Positions 1 through 13,053 of a stretch of 64,000 nucleotides of DNA are shown here, piece after piece. Origin of the DNA: Thelonectria olida. Lineage: Eukaryota; Ascomycota; Sordariomycetes; Hypocreales; Nectriaceae. Under the pieces are notes generated by a model. That model was given only the letters and a program-made list of their open reading frames with translations, searched no databases and was not told where the DNA came from. Within the stretch, counting starts at the first letter, position 1; the number at the start of each line of letters is the position of its first letter. The stretch lies in NCBI GenBank assembly GCA_020736575.1, contig JAGPYM010000018.1, positions 186,001-250,000 on the forward strand. Direction: 5' to 3'. The translations under genes were made by a program, and so were the position numbers.

Positions 1-365
1 CGCACAGCCTGCTCCAATCCTTGGTCGATCGCTACCAGCCCGCGACGGAGCTTCTGTGCGTGAACCAGGCCCCCCCAAAGTCGCCCATCATTCCACTTCT
101 GACGTCGCACCCTCGAAGTTTGGCACAGCATTGCCAGCAGAGAAACTTCATGGTACGGCCGATCGTGGCTCCGACGGTGCCGGTGGGGAGCGAGAGAGTA
201 AGGATCTGCTTACATGCTGGAAACACAATTGAAGAGGTCGAGGCTTTGACGAGGGCTGTTGAGGAGTGGTTGCAAGTGAGGATGCAACAGGAGGCAGCAG
301 AGGATTGCGTAGACGCGGTGAATGAGCGAAATGCCCAATCGCCACTAGGAAAAGCTAGGTTATAG
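1..365 (+). CDS. C-terminal part of 8-amino-7-oxononanoate synthase-like aminotransferase (5' end outside window)
   Basis: The frame read from base 3 stays open to a TAA at 363-365 and gives the last 120 residues. The stretch VRPIVAPTVPVGSERVRIC followed by LHAGNTIEEVEAL matches the C-terminal domain of PLP-dependent alpha-oxoamine synthases. In these, a P-T-V-P-x-G-x-x-R-x-R-I segment helps close the active site. By family, BioF-type enzymes condense pimeloyl-CoA with alanine in biotin synthesis; fungal members can also belong to secondary metabolism. The catalytic lysine lies upstream of the window, so the substrate cannot be judged. The last ~30 residues are polar and look like a lineage-specific tail. 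No other biotin gene follows downstream. Confidence 0.75.
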   Translation, partial: HSLLQSLVDRYQPATELLCVNQAPPKSPIIPLLTSHPRSLAQHCQQRNFMVRPIVAPTVPVGSERVRICLHAGNTIEEVEALTRAVEEWLQVRMQQEAAEDCVDAVNERNAQSPLGKARL

Positions 366-707
366 ACTCTGTGTTGCCTGTGTTCCGTTGTCTCAGGAAT
401 GAGGGGCGACATGAAGGCCCGAGGCGAATTGAGGTCCTAAGTGTGGTTACATGTGTGCTGTAAGACTGTTTCAACATCAACGCCTGGATAAACTAGAATC
501 GAAAAGTTCCATTGGATTGAAGCATGTGGCTTATCGACCCTAATGCGTAAGACATTTCAAAAGTTTAGAGAGTTACAATCTGAGTATGATGTAAAAATCC
601 ACTCCGACATGAGTGTAGGGTAAATAGATCACCAAGTTTGACGCCTCATGCAGCAGCGAACCGATCTATGGATACCTCCATGCACTCGTTCACATCAGGA
701 TATCGCG

Positions 708-2686
708 CACGTGCTCACGTTTGATGCTGAGTTCCCCTCCGATTCATTGGCCACGGAGGTAACCCGAATAAAGGTAAAGAGAGGTTGTCTCTGGAGATGC
801 CCCACGGCACTATCTTGACTCTGCAGTAGGAGGCTGTTGGGGAGGGCAAAAAAAGAAAATTTTCGGAGCCAAGCTGCCAGAGTGCAGACTAGTTTGCTTG
901 CCTGGCCACCATCCCCGTGTTGGCAATCGAGCACGTGGGCAGCTTTGCTGCTTTTTCTCTGCTCTGCGAAAACAAACAATGCGTGGATGAAAGAAGGCCT
1001 GGACTAGCAATGCATCAAGTGCCTCGGTCACGGATCAAGACTAGCTGCAAAAATGGTGCATGGTCGCTGCACAGGTTGGCAAGCCATTCACTTGCCTTGT
1101 CTGATTGAGGGTTGAGTTGACATGGCAAACACCAAGACGCGGAGACATTGCTTGAACATGCCATCTCGAGACAGTCAAGTTGGACTACAAAATGAGGCGA
1201 GGAATTGCACCAAGATGGTACTTATGTACGGCACGTTGTGAAGAGGCCGCATAAGCGCACGCAGAGTTGGACATTTTATTACCGGCCAAACCCATGGCAA
1301 GCCAACGAGCCTAGCATCTTAGCGATCGCCTTGTCCGCCTTGGCAAGTGAAGGGATTGCAGCAAAGTGGTGTGTGTCTTGCAGCCTTGGCGATCTCTTGT
1401 CGCCTTGTCTGGCACACTTGGCGATCCCGAGGGGAGGGATCGCCTTATTCTCCTTGCCAAGGAAGTGGACGACGTTTGATGGAAGGGAATATCTCGTGTT
1501 CTTATAAATGGCGAACGGAAATTGCATCTTTGAAAGAAAAAGAGGAATCTCGGTCGCGATCCCCTCGGTCAGACCACATTGCCTCTCTGCCTTCTCAGCT
1601 CCCCATAAGCCATTACTCACGGCTTCGGTGAATGCGACCGGACTCGCCGTGTAACATATTTGATGATTTCAGGACCCAGCAGAAAAGGGTCATGGCTTGG
1701 GACAATGCTTCTTCGCGAGACGCGCACGAACGACTTCATTCGGTCAATTGCCTGCTTGCCCCAGGTGCACGTGTGTTCTTCAAAGGCCATATAGATGTTC
1801 CCCAGGACGCACGTGGGGGGCCATGGCCAGATTTCTTCCAGCGGGGGGATCTTTGCGAAGTGGAATTTTAATGGGGGAGTGGACATCATCTTTGTCAAAC
1901 GAACCTTTTTTCCAAGGTTATTCCGAGCATAATGCATTTCGAGTTGAAGAGGAACAGCGGCGAGACGCACCGAAGGAGTAAAAAGGTCGACCGAAGAGAG
2001 GATCCAAAAGGACCACACGTAAACGCCCAGAACGCCAAGTTAGATCGCCGAGGCGGAAGACGGGAAGCCCAACGGAGTGAAAAGCACAAGGGCAAGATCC
2101 AGTGAGATCTGGGGATTCCCCCACGTGCGGTCGAGCTCTGGCCACGGTTTGCTACAGACATACCGCGTGGTATCAACGGTTCCAGGACCCCGCCAACAGG
2201 GGTTTGATAAGCCTCGACTCCCCGGAGCCGGAGAGCTGGTCCAGTCCAGTGGAACATGGTGGTTTACGGTTACCTGCTAAGCGTAAGTGGACTCCGTTCT
2301 CCTTGTCCTTGTCCCAACTGGGAACCGAGGCACGTTGCCCGAGAGAAGCCGTTGCCCTCTTCAACGACAAGGCTCTCTCGTATCATCCAACTAACGAGGG
2401 AGCATTCGCCGCATCTCTTGGCATCTGAGCCGTCAAACCGGGGCCTCAGCCCATCCTGGCCAACGCCTCCCAGAACATGGCTGGAGCCTCCGAGATGTAG
2501 CCACTGCCGCGAAAACGCAGCATTTCAATTATTGGTCTGCAAAGATGCTCTTCCAATGGCTTCCCCCGTGCCCCTTGTACCATCTCATTGACTCAATCAA
2601 GCTGTACAAACCGAAGCCAAATGTCGAATGCTACCTAAGGTATCTGGGCTGCATCTCTCTGCATCTCAGCTCTCCCACCACACGTG
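708..2686. promoter_or_regulatory. Cluster of six CACGTG sites (Pho4/NUC-1-type motif)
   Basis: Perfect CACGTG palindromes lie at 708-713, 932-937, 1768-1773, 1810-1815, 2122-2127 and 2681-2686. About 0.5 would be expected by chance in 2 kb. In yeast and Neurospora the bHLH regulators Pho4 and NUC-1 bind this core upstream of phosphate-repressible genes, including Na+/phosphate permeases of the family encoded immediately downstream. That these sites act on this gene is inferred from position and family. Confidence 0.6.
1420..1444. repeat. Perfect inverted repeat (9-bp stem, 7-nt loop) among cttggcgatc repeats
   Basis: The arms GGCGATCCC (1420-1428) and GGGATCGCC (1436-1444) are exact reverse complements around a 7-nt loop. 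The decamer CTTGGCGATC occurs exactly at 1385-1394 and 1417-1426, and GATCGCCTT at 1324-1332 and 1438-1446, so the stem sits in a small field of related repeats. Confidence 0.6.
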
Positions 2687-3146
2687 CCCTCCTCCCTCAT
2701 CCGCTCAAACTACTGCATACCACGCTGCATCTCCAAAAGACGCCATCAAAACTAACCCCAGTTCGAGCCCTGGCGGTGGGTCACCTCAAACTGCTACTCT
2801 CATGCACGATACGGAGGCAACACTCACTCGCCCTCCTCACGCTTGCACTTCCAGAGCTTCGGTGAGCCAAGTGGGTAAACACGCACACGCACACGCCCGC
2901 GAACCAGGTGTCTTGCTTGTAATACGTTCACGCCCTGTCTGACTGACCACTAAACGTCTGTCCTTGTCTCTCCCTCCCGCTTCGTGTAAGTGAAGGAAGA
3001 GAACGGCCTCTCTCCATGGGCCAGCAGAACCACTCCAACCCAGCCCGTTGCTGGATCGCCCGACTTCTACCGCACGCCCTCCTGGTTCCATTGCGTTTCC
3101 TTCTCCTCCATACTCTTCTTCCTATCTCCAGGTGTTGTGTCTCTGT

Positions 3147-3154
3147 TATATAAA
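3147..3154 (+). promoter_or_regulatory. TATA-like element of the phosphate permease gene
   Basis: TATATAAA lies about 195 bp upstream of the permease start codon. It is followed by a pyrimidine-rich leader, which fits a core promoter with a moderately long 5' UTR. Confidence 0.4.
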
Positions 3155-3348
3155 CCTCCCACCTGCACTCGTAATGTTTTCGTATCCTCCTCCCATCATC
3201 ATCCAGCGCCGGTCATCCTCTTCTTCCCTCTTTTCTAGAAGAACAAAAGCAGATCTACTATCCCTGCTTCATTCCTTAATAACTCTTTAATCACGACTCA
3301 CATCTGGGAATCTACCCTCTGTCCCGGCCTTGAGCCCCAACCGTCGCC

Positions 3349-5283
3349 ATGACGCTCAGTCAATATGATTACATTTTTGCCATTGGCACTATGTTTGCCA
3401 TGCTAGATGCGTTTAACAATGGTGCCAGTAAGTACCTTGAATAACATCCTTCCAACCCTAGATCATGCACCATGACAACATATGCTAACCAACCTCTCCC
3501 GCAGACGATGTCGCCAACTCCTGGGCCACCAGCGTTTCCTCCCGCTCCATCACCTACCGTCAGGCCATGGTCCTCGGAACAGTCTTCGAGCTCCTCGGCG
3601 CCATCTGCGTCGGCGCCCGCACCGCCGACACCATCAAGAACGGCATCATCCCCAACGCAGCTTTCCAGGACAACGCCGGCGTCCAGATGCTCGCCTTTAC
3701 CTGCGCCCTCGCCGCCGCCTCATCATGGGTTATGTGGTGCACTCGCAACTCTGCCCACGTCTCGTCCACCTACTCCCTGATCTCGGCCGTCGCTGGAGTC
3801 GGTGTTGCCACCGTTGGCGCATCTCAGGTTCAATGGGGTTGGAACGAAGGAAAGGGTCTCGGAGCCATCTTTGCCGGCCTCGGAATGGCTCCCGCCATCT
3901 CTGCTGGGTTTGCTGCGACTATCTTTATGCTGATCAAGGGCGTCGTGCATCTCCGCAAGAACCCGGTTCCCTGGGCTGTGTGGACCTCGCCCTTCTTCTT
4001 CCTCATCGCCGGCACCATCTGCACCCTTTCCATTGTTTATAAGGGTTCTCCCAACTTGAAGCTGGGCAAGAAGCCCGGCTGGTACATTGCTGCCGTCACC
4101 ATGGGTACTGGCGGTGGTGTATGTCTTCTTGCGGCCCTCTTCTTTGTCCCCTACGTCCACGCCATCATCATTAAGAAGGATCACACCCTCAAGTGGTACC
4201 ACTTCTTCATGGGCCCCCTCCTGTTCAAGCGCCCTGCTCCCGCCGATGGACACCTCTCCAATATCCCCAACTACGCCGTTGTCCAGCACGACGAGGAGGA
4301 CGACGACTCCACCCACTCCCCCGACTCCATCACCCAGGCTGGCGAGAAGGGTGTCAAGACCGTCCCCGAAGCCAACGAGCAGAGCCTTGACACCATCGAG
4401 GCCAACCAGGCCACTTACAAGGAGCTCGTCGCCCAGGGCCAGGAACGCTTCCACGCCAAGCTCCGCCAGAAGCGTGGTCCTCTCGGCTGGGCCATGCGCA
4501 CCCTCCACGAGAACCCCATGGGCGCCGGTCAGATCTACGAGTTCAACAACATGCGCATCCTCGCCAAGCGCATCCCTGCTATGATTGTCTCCGGCCTCCT
4601 CTACGGCATCCACTACGACATCCACGCTGCCCAGACCGGCATCTCCGGCACCCCCGAGGGTGAGCGCATGGCCCGCGTTTATGCTCACGCTAAGAAGTAT
4701 CCCAACGAGGTTGAGCATCTCTACTCCTTTGTCCAGATCATTACTGCCTGCACTGCTTCTTTTGCCCACGGCGCCAACGATATCGGTAACTCGGTCGGTC
4801 CTTGGGCTGTCATCTACTCTGCCTGGTCAACTGGCGACGCTGCTGCTGCTAAGGCCCCTGTGCCCGTTTGGCAGCTTGCCGTTCTCGCCTGCATGATTTC
4901 CCTCGGTCTCATTACTTATGGCTACAACATCATGAAGGGTAAGTCTATATCCTCATTACTCTACTCTAGAAGGCATTTTCTAACATCACCTAGTCATGGG
5001 CAACAAGATCACGTACCATTCCCCCAGCCGAGGCAGCTCCATGGAGATGGGCGCCGCCATCACCGTCCTCATCTTCTCACAATACTCGCTCCCCGTTTCC
5101 ACATCTATGTGCATCACCGGAGCCACTGTCGGCGTTGGTCTCTGCAACGGTACCTTTAAGGCCGTCAACTTCCAGCGAGTCGGCCTCTTGTTGCTTGCCT
5201 GGATCATGACCATCCCAATTGCTGGTACTCTGGGAGGTTGCCTCATGGGTCTCTTCATCAACGCCCCTCACTTTGCTTCTTAA
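3349..5283 (+). CDS. Na+/phosphate symporter, PHO89 / Neurospora PHO-4 family
   Basis: Exons 3349-3427, 3505-4938 and 4994-5283 join to 600 residues. Both introns have GTAAGT donors. The protein carries the two inverted PiT signatures, GANDVANS at residues 25-32 and GANDIGNS at about 449-456. These mark the phosphate-transporter fold that couples phosphate uptake to sodium at the plasma membrane. Hydrophobic segments flank a hydrophilic central loop (about residues 265-370) rich in Asp, Glu and Ser, as in fungal members. The start was chosen because exon 1 supplies the first transmembrane helix and joins in frame to the first signature. Length matches the family. CACGTG sites upstream suggest induction on phosphate starvation (inference). 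Confidence 0.93.
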
Positions 5284-5503
5284 AAAGTTATTGCATTACT
5301 CACCCGAGAACCGGGAATTCCCACGACTGGTACAATCTACGAAATATTATTAGACACATCGCATATATAATGAGGAGAATAGGACGGATAGACTGGGGCT
5401 ATGCGTCGAATAGCTGTTTGATACCTTGCCATCTGGCTACCAAAATAGATCAACTTTACATTTAAACTTCTGAAATCAAGTCGTTAATAGAGCGGTGCCT
5501 AGC

Positions 5504-6787
5504 TTAGGTCGTGTGGTGGTATCCATGAGCTAACTCTTTGCGAGCTCTCTTGATCGCATCCCATAGCACCGATTGGAGATGGCAATGACAAAACGTACTC
5601 CATGCTTTCTTGTCACAGGTCACCAAATACTGGTTGTCCATCTTCTTGGACTCGCCCAAGGTTTCTTGCTCAAAGGTACTCGGACGTTCTTTAGTATATT
5701 TGGCCGCACGCGTCTGCTTCGCCAAAGTCGATCTCATGGCCTTCACAATAGGAGGGCGGGTTGCATATTGGGCATTGGAATGGCGGACAATCTTCGTAGG
5801 GCCCTGATAGCTTTGGGTCCTAGCTTGGCTGTTTCTTGTCGCTCCTCATCGTTGAGATTGTCTTCCTTCTTATTCGCAAGGAACTGTCATTCATGTTAGT
5901 TGCCATAGGCCGTGCTTGAATGTGTTGACTTACAGTGTCCTTCGACCACTTTTGGAGCATTTCACTCAGATCGTGACGGTTTTCCAAGCTGCCGGGCCGC
6001 CGTGTGGAAAGGTATTCGTCAAAGAGGTTCCAAACCTCGAGATCCTCAAGTCCATCACACTCATTTGGGGCGAGGGGTCCGAGCAAGTTCTGGTACTCGA
6101 ATTCACCCATGCGCACAGGTTTTTCACCTCTGAACCCGGGTGTTCCAGCCATGTTGAAGAGGTCCACGAGGTTTTGGGCCATAGGCCTGGCGTTGTCGAC
6201 CTCGCCGTCGCGTTCTCGGATTTGCTGACGCCGCTCGTCTATCCACTGTAGTATCAGTCGCTCGGCGCCGCCGTCGACGAGATAGTTACCGTCCAGGATA
6301 CTAGTTACTTTGACGCCGCGAGCGCTGAATGTCGAGCGCGTAATGGGATGCACTCGTTGGTGGAAGGGAAGCTGTGAGAAGTCGGCTATCTCCTCGAAAC
6401 ACGAGATGTGGTAAAGGTCTGTGACTGCGTTCAATTACACGGAACGAAACAATGAGAATTAAGAATATTGTTCGTACCTGCCGATCCCCTCCCACGGCCG
6501 GGGTCCAATGAAGGGACGAGGGCAATACGGTAGTGGCCGGGTCTGATGCGCCCTTCGTCGCACGTGGGTAGCTTGCATCGTGCACCCCTATTCATTGAGT
6601 TCGGAGCCCGTTCGATGAAGAACACCGCTCTGGTCCTGGGTTGCTGATTTGGAGGAGGGCCACCTGGTTTTGCTGACAAGCCCATGTGCTCGCGAAGCTG
6701 TTCGACGGCCCTCTCAAGTCGACCGTGGTGGTGGCCGTCTTCCTCTTCGAGAGTGGCAGAAGGCGATGGATGAGCGGTAGAGTTCAT
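5504..6787 (-). pseudogene. PARP-type zinc-finger-like fungal protein with a probable frameshift near its 3' end
   Basis: Exons 6478-6787 and 5934-6424 join in frame, and a third starts at 5883. Residues C71, C76, H109 and C112 form a Cys/Cys...His-x2-Cys pattern around GHYRIALVP and DLYHISCFEEI, resembling PARP-type zinc fingers that bind DNA breaks. In the frame set by the splices, exon 3 reaches a TGA at 5743-5745 after 47 codons. A neighbouring frame then gives protein-like sequence (QYATRPPIVKAMRSTLAKQT onward) to a TAA at 5504-5506. A single-base loss near 5765-5785 would explain this; it could be a true mutation or a sequence error. If the TGA is real the product is about 313 residues and may still be functional. 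The zinc-finger assignment rests on motif spacing and is tentative. Confidence 0.5.
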
Positions 6788-7297
6788 TTCGACTTGGAAC
6801 AAAGCCTTTCAGCTGAATGAACTGATGGAAAGTAATGACAAGATAGCAAGTTTGAATTCAGAGGAGGCTTGGCTGTACTCTGGGTTTGTTGAGAGAATTT
6901 GGCTTGGGTAGGTACCTAGGCAGGCATCTATAATGGCGTGGGTTGTTGTTCTTGATATTTTCCATTGGCTCTTGCCCATTGCCATCGGTTCTTGCTGTTG
7001 CTGTTGCTATTCGCTATGACTGTTGTCATTGGTTGCTGCTATTTGTTCATGCCGTTCGTTCTTGCCGTTTTGGCGGCTGCCATACTCTGGAGCAAGGGGA
7101 CCAATAAAACTTGATGAAGGTGCCTGCCAGATAACCGGGAGGACCTGCCTATGGCACTGCTTGTCTTTGGGATTCAACGTGTTCTTATGCTGTTCTTTAA
7201 ACATATTCATAATGTTATCAGTGTTGCATGATGCTCCAGGGGTGTGACAGTCTAGATAATACAAAACCCCGGAGCATTATCCCCATCCATCGTTATC
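6788..7297. other. Intergenic, no gene seen
   Basis: About 500 bp upstream of the zinc-finger-like gene. It contains imperfect TTGCTGTTGCTGTTGCTAT-type triplet repeats near 6990-7060 and a GGTACCTAGG tract near 6912-6921. No convincing frame. Confidence 0.5.
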
Positions 7298-8771
7298 CTA
7301 ACGCTCCCCGCCCTCACGGCTCTCCGGGGTACCGTTATCGTCGCTGCTACAGGATGAAGCCGCAGCATAATCTGTGAAGTCGAAATTTCTACCTAGGATA
7401 CACTTGAGGCGGTAGGGCGTTTTGTCTTGTGCGAAAATTAGTTAGGAACTGCGTGTTCGTAAATGCCTCAGAATACTCACAAGCCTTAACGTTGACGCCG
7501 ACATGCCTCGCAGACTCTATCTCGTCGTGCGATGGGATGCATTCCTCTGCCATCCGTTTCGCCCAGTAGCCATAAACAAAGTCCCTGAGAGACTCCCGAG
7601 AGTTGTCATACCTGCACTGGAATTCACTAAGCAGACTTGTGAGTCGGTCTCCTAACTCTTTCTCTTCGTCTTGAACTTCAAGGACATCACGCAAAAATTG
7701 CTTTAAGACGGGCTGGCCAAAAGCCGGCAGCATGCGCCAATGAATGACAGAACAGCAAGTGTGCGTCATCTCAAGGGCCTCAAAAGTGAGAAGTGTAAAG
7801 AGTTCCTTCGTAAATGAGCCGACATCACCCTGCCATAATAATTCCGCCCATAGTAGATTCGCCGGGGAGGTCCTGAGTTTCAATAATAGTGTCATGGGGA
7901 GACAACCATGGGGGCTACAACGACAACGACAAGTGTCCCTGACTTGGCACTTAAGTATCTCGTCAAGTATACCATGTGCATTCTGTTTTCCCCCATTCTC
8001 GTCGTTATTCATGAGCAAAGTTCCAAGCAGATTTTGGCATGCCTTGAGCGCCAGATAGTGCCAGCCTGCCGACGGGTTGAGACCAAGCGACATGGGGTCT
8101 GCTACTGGCTGGTCCAGGCAAGATGAATCCTTAAGCCACAAGAATGTATCCAGATAAATAAAAGGCATGTCTTCTGGATAAACATAGTCAGCAAAGCAGA
8201 GTGGCAAGAGACCGTGGCTACTTCTGGTGTTGATATCGTGGAAGCCTGCGTCGAAGAAAATTGGGAAAAAGTTAATATGAAGATTCCCGCTGATGTAGAT
8301 GTCCTCGTAGTCGTCGGGCACCTTCAAGACGTCTGGAACGAAAGTGCCTGTTTCTAGTACTTTTTGCATGATGAACGAAGCCTTTGAGTCTGGGAATTTA
8401 TCATCAGGTACGTCGAGTTGGGCCTATTGTCTCAACGAAAGCACTTCCTTGGCAATGCACCACAGTTTCTATCTTCAAACGACTCTAGCAATACTCGCAA
8501 TTCTTGAACGCCTCGGCCGCTGTCTTGAATGCATTGTTGAAGTGTCTGGATGGCATTCGTGTCTGGGTTGGGAAGCGACTGGATTCGGGGAATCAGGCCA
8601 TTCAAGACGTTGAAAGTGCGCAATAGGTTGCTGATTTGGGTTAAGGCTGTGTGTATGTCTTTGTCGCGACCCTGGACCGAGCTGAATGTATTTGTAGAGC
8701 CCTTGGGATACTTGGATGCCAAACGAGATGATGCCGACGGCGCTCGCAGCCACGCCAACTGGATCTGACAT
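7298..8771 (-). pseudogene. Decayed fungal STAND-N-terminus / ankyrin-family gene
   Basis: The start at 8771 opens with MSDPVGVAASAVGIISFGIQ, the N-terminal helical domain found on many fungal NLR-like (STAND) and ankyrin proteins. Reading on requires a frame change near 8686-8690 (one extra base). A second change lies near 8466-8468 (one base lost in an A-run), and the restored frame meets a TAG at 8424-8426. Beyond that a clean frame runs through the C-terminal domain of the same family (RDTCRCRCSPHGCLPMTLLL). A 55-nt intron (7426-7480, GTGAGT donor, CTAAC branch) leads to a final exon with AYKTPYRLKCILGRNFDF, ending at 7298. The long middle ankyrin region usual in the family is absent. Three lesions plus a missing middle argue for a pseudogene; sequence error is the alternative. 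Confidence 0.65.
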
Positions 8772-11315
<2,544 letters not shown>

Positions 11316-12261
11316 TTGGAACATATCTGACTGGCTGACCAGTTTGCGCCATGTCGAGACGGGATGCGAAGCTTGCGATAAAATCTCTTTGAGTATGACA
11401 TGACTTTTAGTTGATTACCTAAAATAACTATCAAATACTCAGAGAATCTTTTGACTTTCAATCTAATGAGGAGCTGATGCCAGTGCTGTGACTGCCCGAG
11501 TGTAACATGCTTGGATTGATCAAGACCGGGAGGTTACTCATACCTTGCTAATTTTGTTCGTTGAATTGAAATCACAGTAGCATCGTTTGCTGACGAAGCA
11601 GAGATTTCGGGGAGTCCGATAGATGTCGACCATTGTGTACAATACTGACGGCGCAGAACCGAGTGGACCTCGAGATGAAGATGGAACGAAGAGGAACAAC
11701 AACGTCAAGTTGCCAGAGAATAGCGGCTGTCAGGTAAACAAGTCTAAGCACCCAGAAGCTTCATTTCTTCATCACCATCACCTTCCACCTTCCAAGACCA
11801 ATTATCTATCCCCCTTCTCACCCCAATTCAACCAACCAGACTAATCACTCAGCCGCTTCAACGCTAAACGCCCATGGTTGCCACCCAAATGTCAAAAGCA
11901 TGTCGAAAATGTCAAACCAGTGTCGATGCAAGGGCGCACTAGCTCCACGATGTCACGATGTGACGGCACTGCCGGGACGGGACCTTAATTGAAGCCGCAC
12001 CTACAGCGAAAAAAAAAAATTTAAACGAGTCCGAGGTTCGGAGGACCCCTCATCGTTAAGTCAAGTCAATCAATCATTCAGCAAATTCCTCATTAGGAAG
12101 CTGCCGCACCGTTGAACAAACGTCGAAAGAGCCCGACCATTCTTTCATAAAAGCTCACGGCTCGTCGCTCAATTCACTTCAATTCACTTCAATTCACATC
12201 TCACATACCCTCTCAGACAAACCCTCCCATCACCTCAAGTCCAACAGCCCAAACCCTCCAA
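11316..12261. other. 0.95 kb intergenic, no gene seen
   Basis: Contains the 3' flank of the homocitrate synthase paralogue, an A-run at 12009-12019 and, just before the next gene, three copies of a 10-bp unit. The best frame (11623-11844) is His/Pro-rich and has no recognisable domain. Confidence 0.5.
12171..12200. repeat. Three tandem copies of AATTCACTTC-type 10-mer
   Basis: AATTCACTTC is repeated at 12171, 12181 and, with a changed end, 12191. It lies in the leader of the GNAT gene about 60-90 bp before its ATG. Confidence 0.6.
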
Positions 12262-12792
12262 ATGTCTCTCTCCTTCCGCAAAGCAACCCCCGCCGACGCC
12301 GCCTCCGTCCTCACCCTCGTCCGCTCCGCATACCGCGGCGAGTCCTCGCGCGCCGGCTGGACCACCGAAGCCGACCTCGTCGCCGACGACCGCATTGACA
12401 CGCCCGGCGTCGTCGCCAAGATCACCGAACCCCGCGGCGCCATCCTGCTCGCCTCCGACCCGACCTCCGGAGATGTCGTGTCCTGCTGCGAAGTCCTCTG
12501 CCGCGACGACGACGTCGCCTACTTTGGCCTGTTCGCCGTCGACCCCAAGAAGCAAGCGGGCGGCGTTGGAAGAAAGGTCCTAGAGTATGCCGAGGCGTTT
12601 GCCAAGAAGGAGTTTGGCGCGCGACACATGGAGATGTGGGTGATTTGGCCGCGCGAGGAGTTGATTGCCTGGTACATCCGTCGAGGATACCAGAAGACGT
12701 CAAGGACCGCGCCGTTCCCGTACGAGCATCTCGTCAACGGAAAGGCCTTGAGGGACGACCTCTACTTTGTGACTCTCGACAAGGAGCTCTAA
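12262..12792 (+). CDS. GNAT-family N-acetyltransferase
   Basis: An intronless 176-residue frame. It starts with FRKATPADAASVLTLVRSAY, the usual first strand and helix of Gcn5-related acetyltransferases. The central strand YFGLFAVDPKKQAGGVGRKV carries the acetyl-CoA pyrophosphate-binding loop (a Q/R-x-x-G-x-G/A variant, here Q-A-G-G-V-G). The segment EELIAWYIRRGYQ matches the conserved helix with the C-terminal tyrosine motif. Members transfer acetyl from acetyl-CoA to small amines or N-termini; the substrate cannot be told from sequence. The length is typical of a stand-alone GNAT domain. The start is the first ATG of the frame and directly precedes the fold. Confidence 0.85.
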   Translation: MSLSFRKATPADAASVLTLVRSAYRGESSRAGWTTEADLVADDRIDTPGVVAKITEPRGAILLASDPTSGDVVSCCEVLCRDDDVAYFGLFAVDPKKQAGGVGRKVLEYAEAFAKKEFGARHMEMWVIWPREELIAWYIRRGYQKTSRTAPFPYEHLVNGKALRDDLYFVTLDKEL

Positions 12793-13053
12793 GCTGGGTC
12801 CATATCCTGTCAGTCGTTGAAAGGCGCAAAATATGAGTTGGACATGAATTAGCGGGCGTCAGGGAAAGGAATCACGTTTTACGAACAAATCAAGAAGCAG
12901 GGGGAAGGCTGTACTATAATAGATCAATTTTCGCATTGCTGCTTGGACACATTCATGGGCCATCAAGGTCCGTTGAGAACCTGTATATACAAATTTAGAC
13001 ATTGCCCGTAACGCTCTCATACGCTTCCATTTTCATCCCAGACCAACTTGCGC

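Larger units (their letters stand above)
366..3348. other. 3.0 kb intergenic region upstream of the phosphate permease
   Basis: No open frame here looks like a protein; the longest ones are short, low-complexity and lack family motifs. The region holds six CACGTG palindromes, a 9-bp-stem inverted repeat at 1420-1444, a TATA-like element at 3147-3154 and pyrimidine-rich leader sequence from about 3170 to 3300. It probably contains the promoter and 5' UTR of the permease gene plus the 3' UTR of the aminotransferase. Confidence 0.6.

Noticed and set aside
3723..4769. 348-codon minus-strand frame
   Set aside because: It is the antisense of the phosphate permease exon, with Val/Gly/Asp-rich composition typical of reversed coding DNA.
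11316..11395. A further intron and exon restoring the homocitrate synthase C-terminus
   Set aside because: A possible acceptor near 11341 gives a 16-residue frame with only weak resemblance to the missing segment and a stop soon after; the donor would also be non-consensus.
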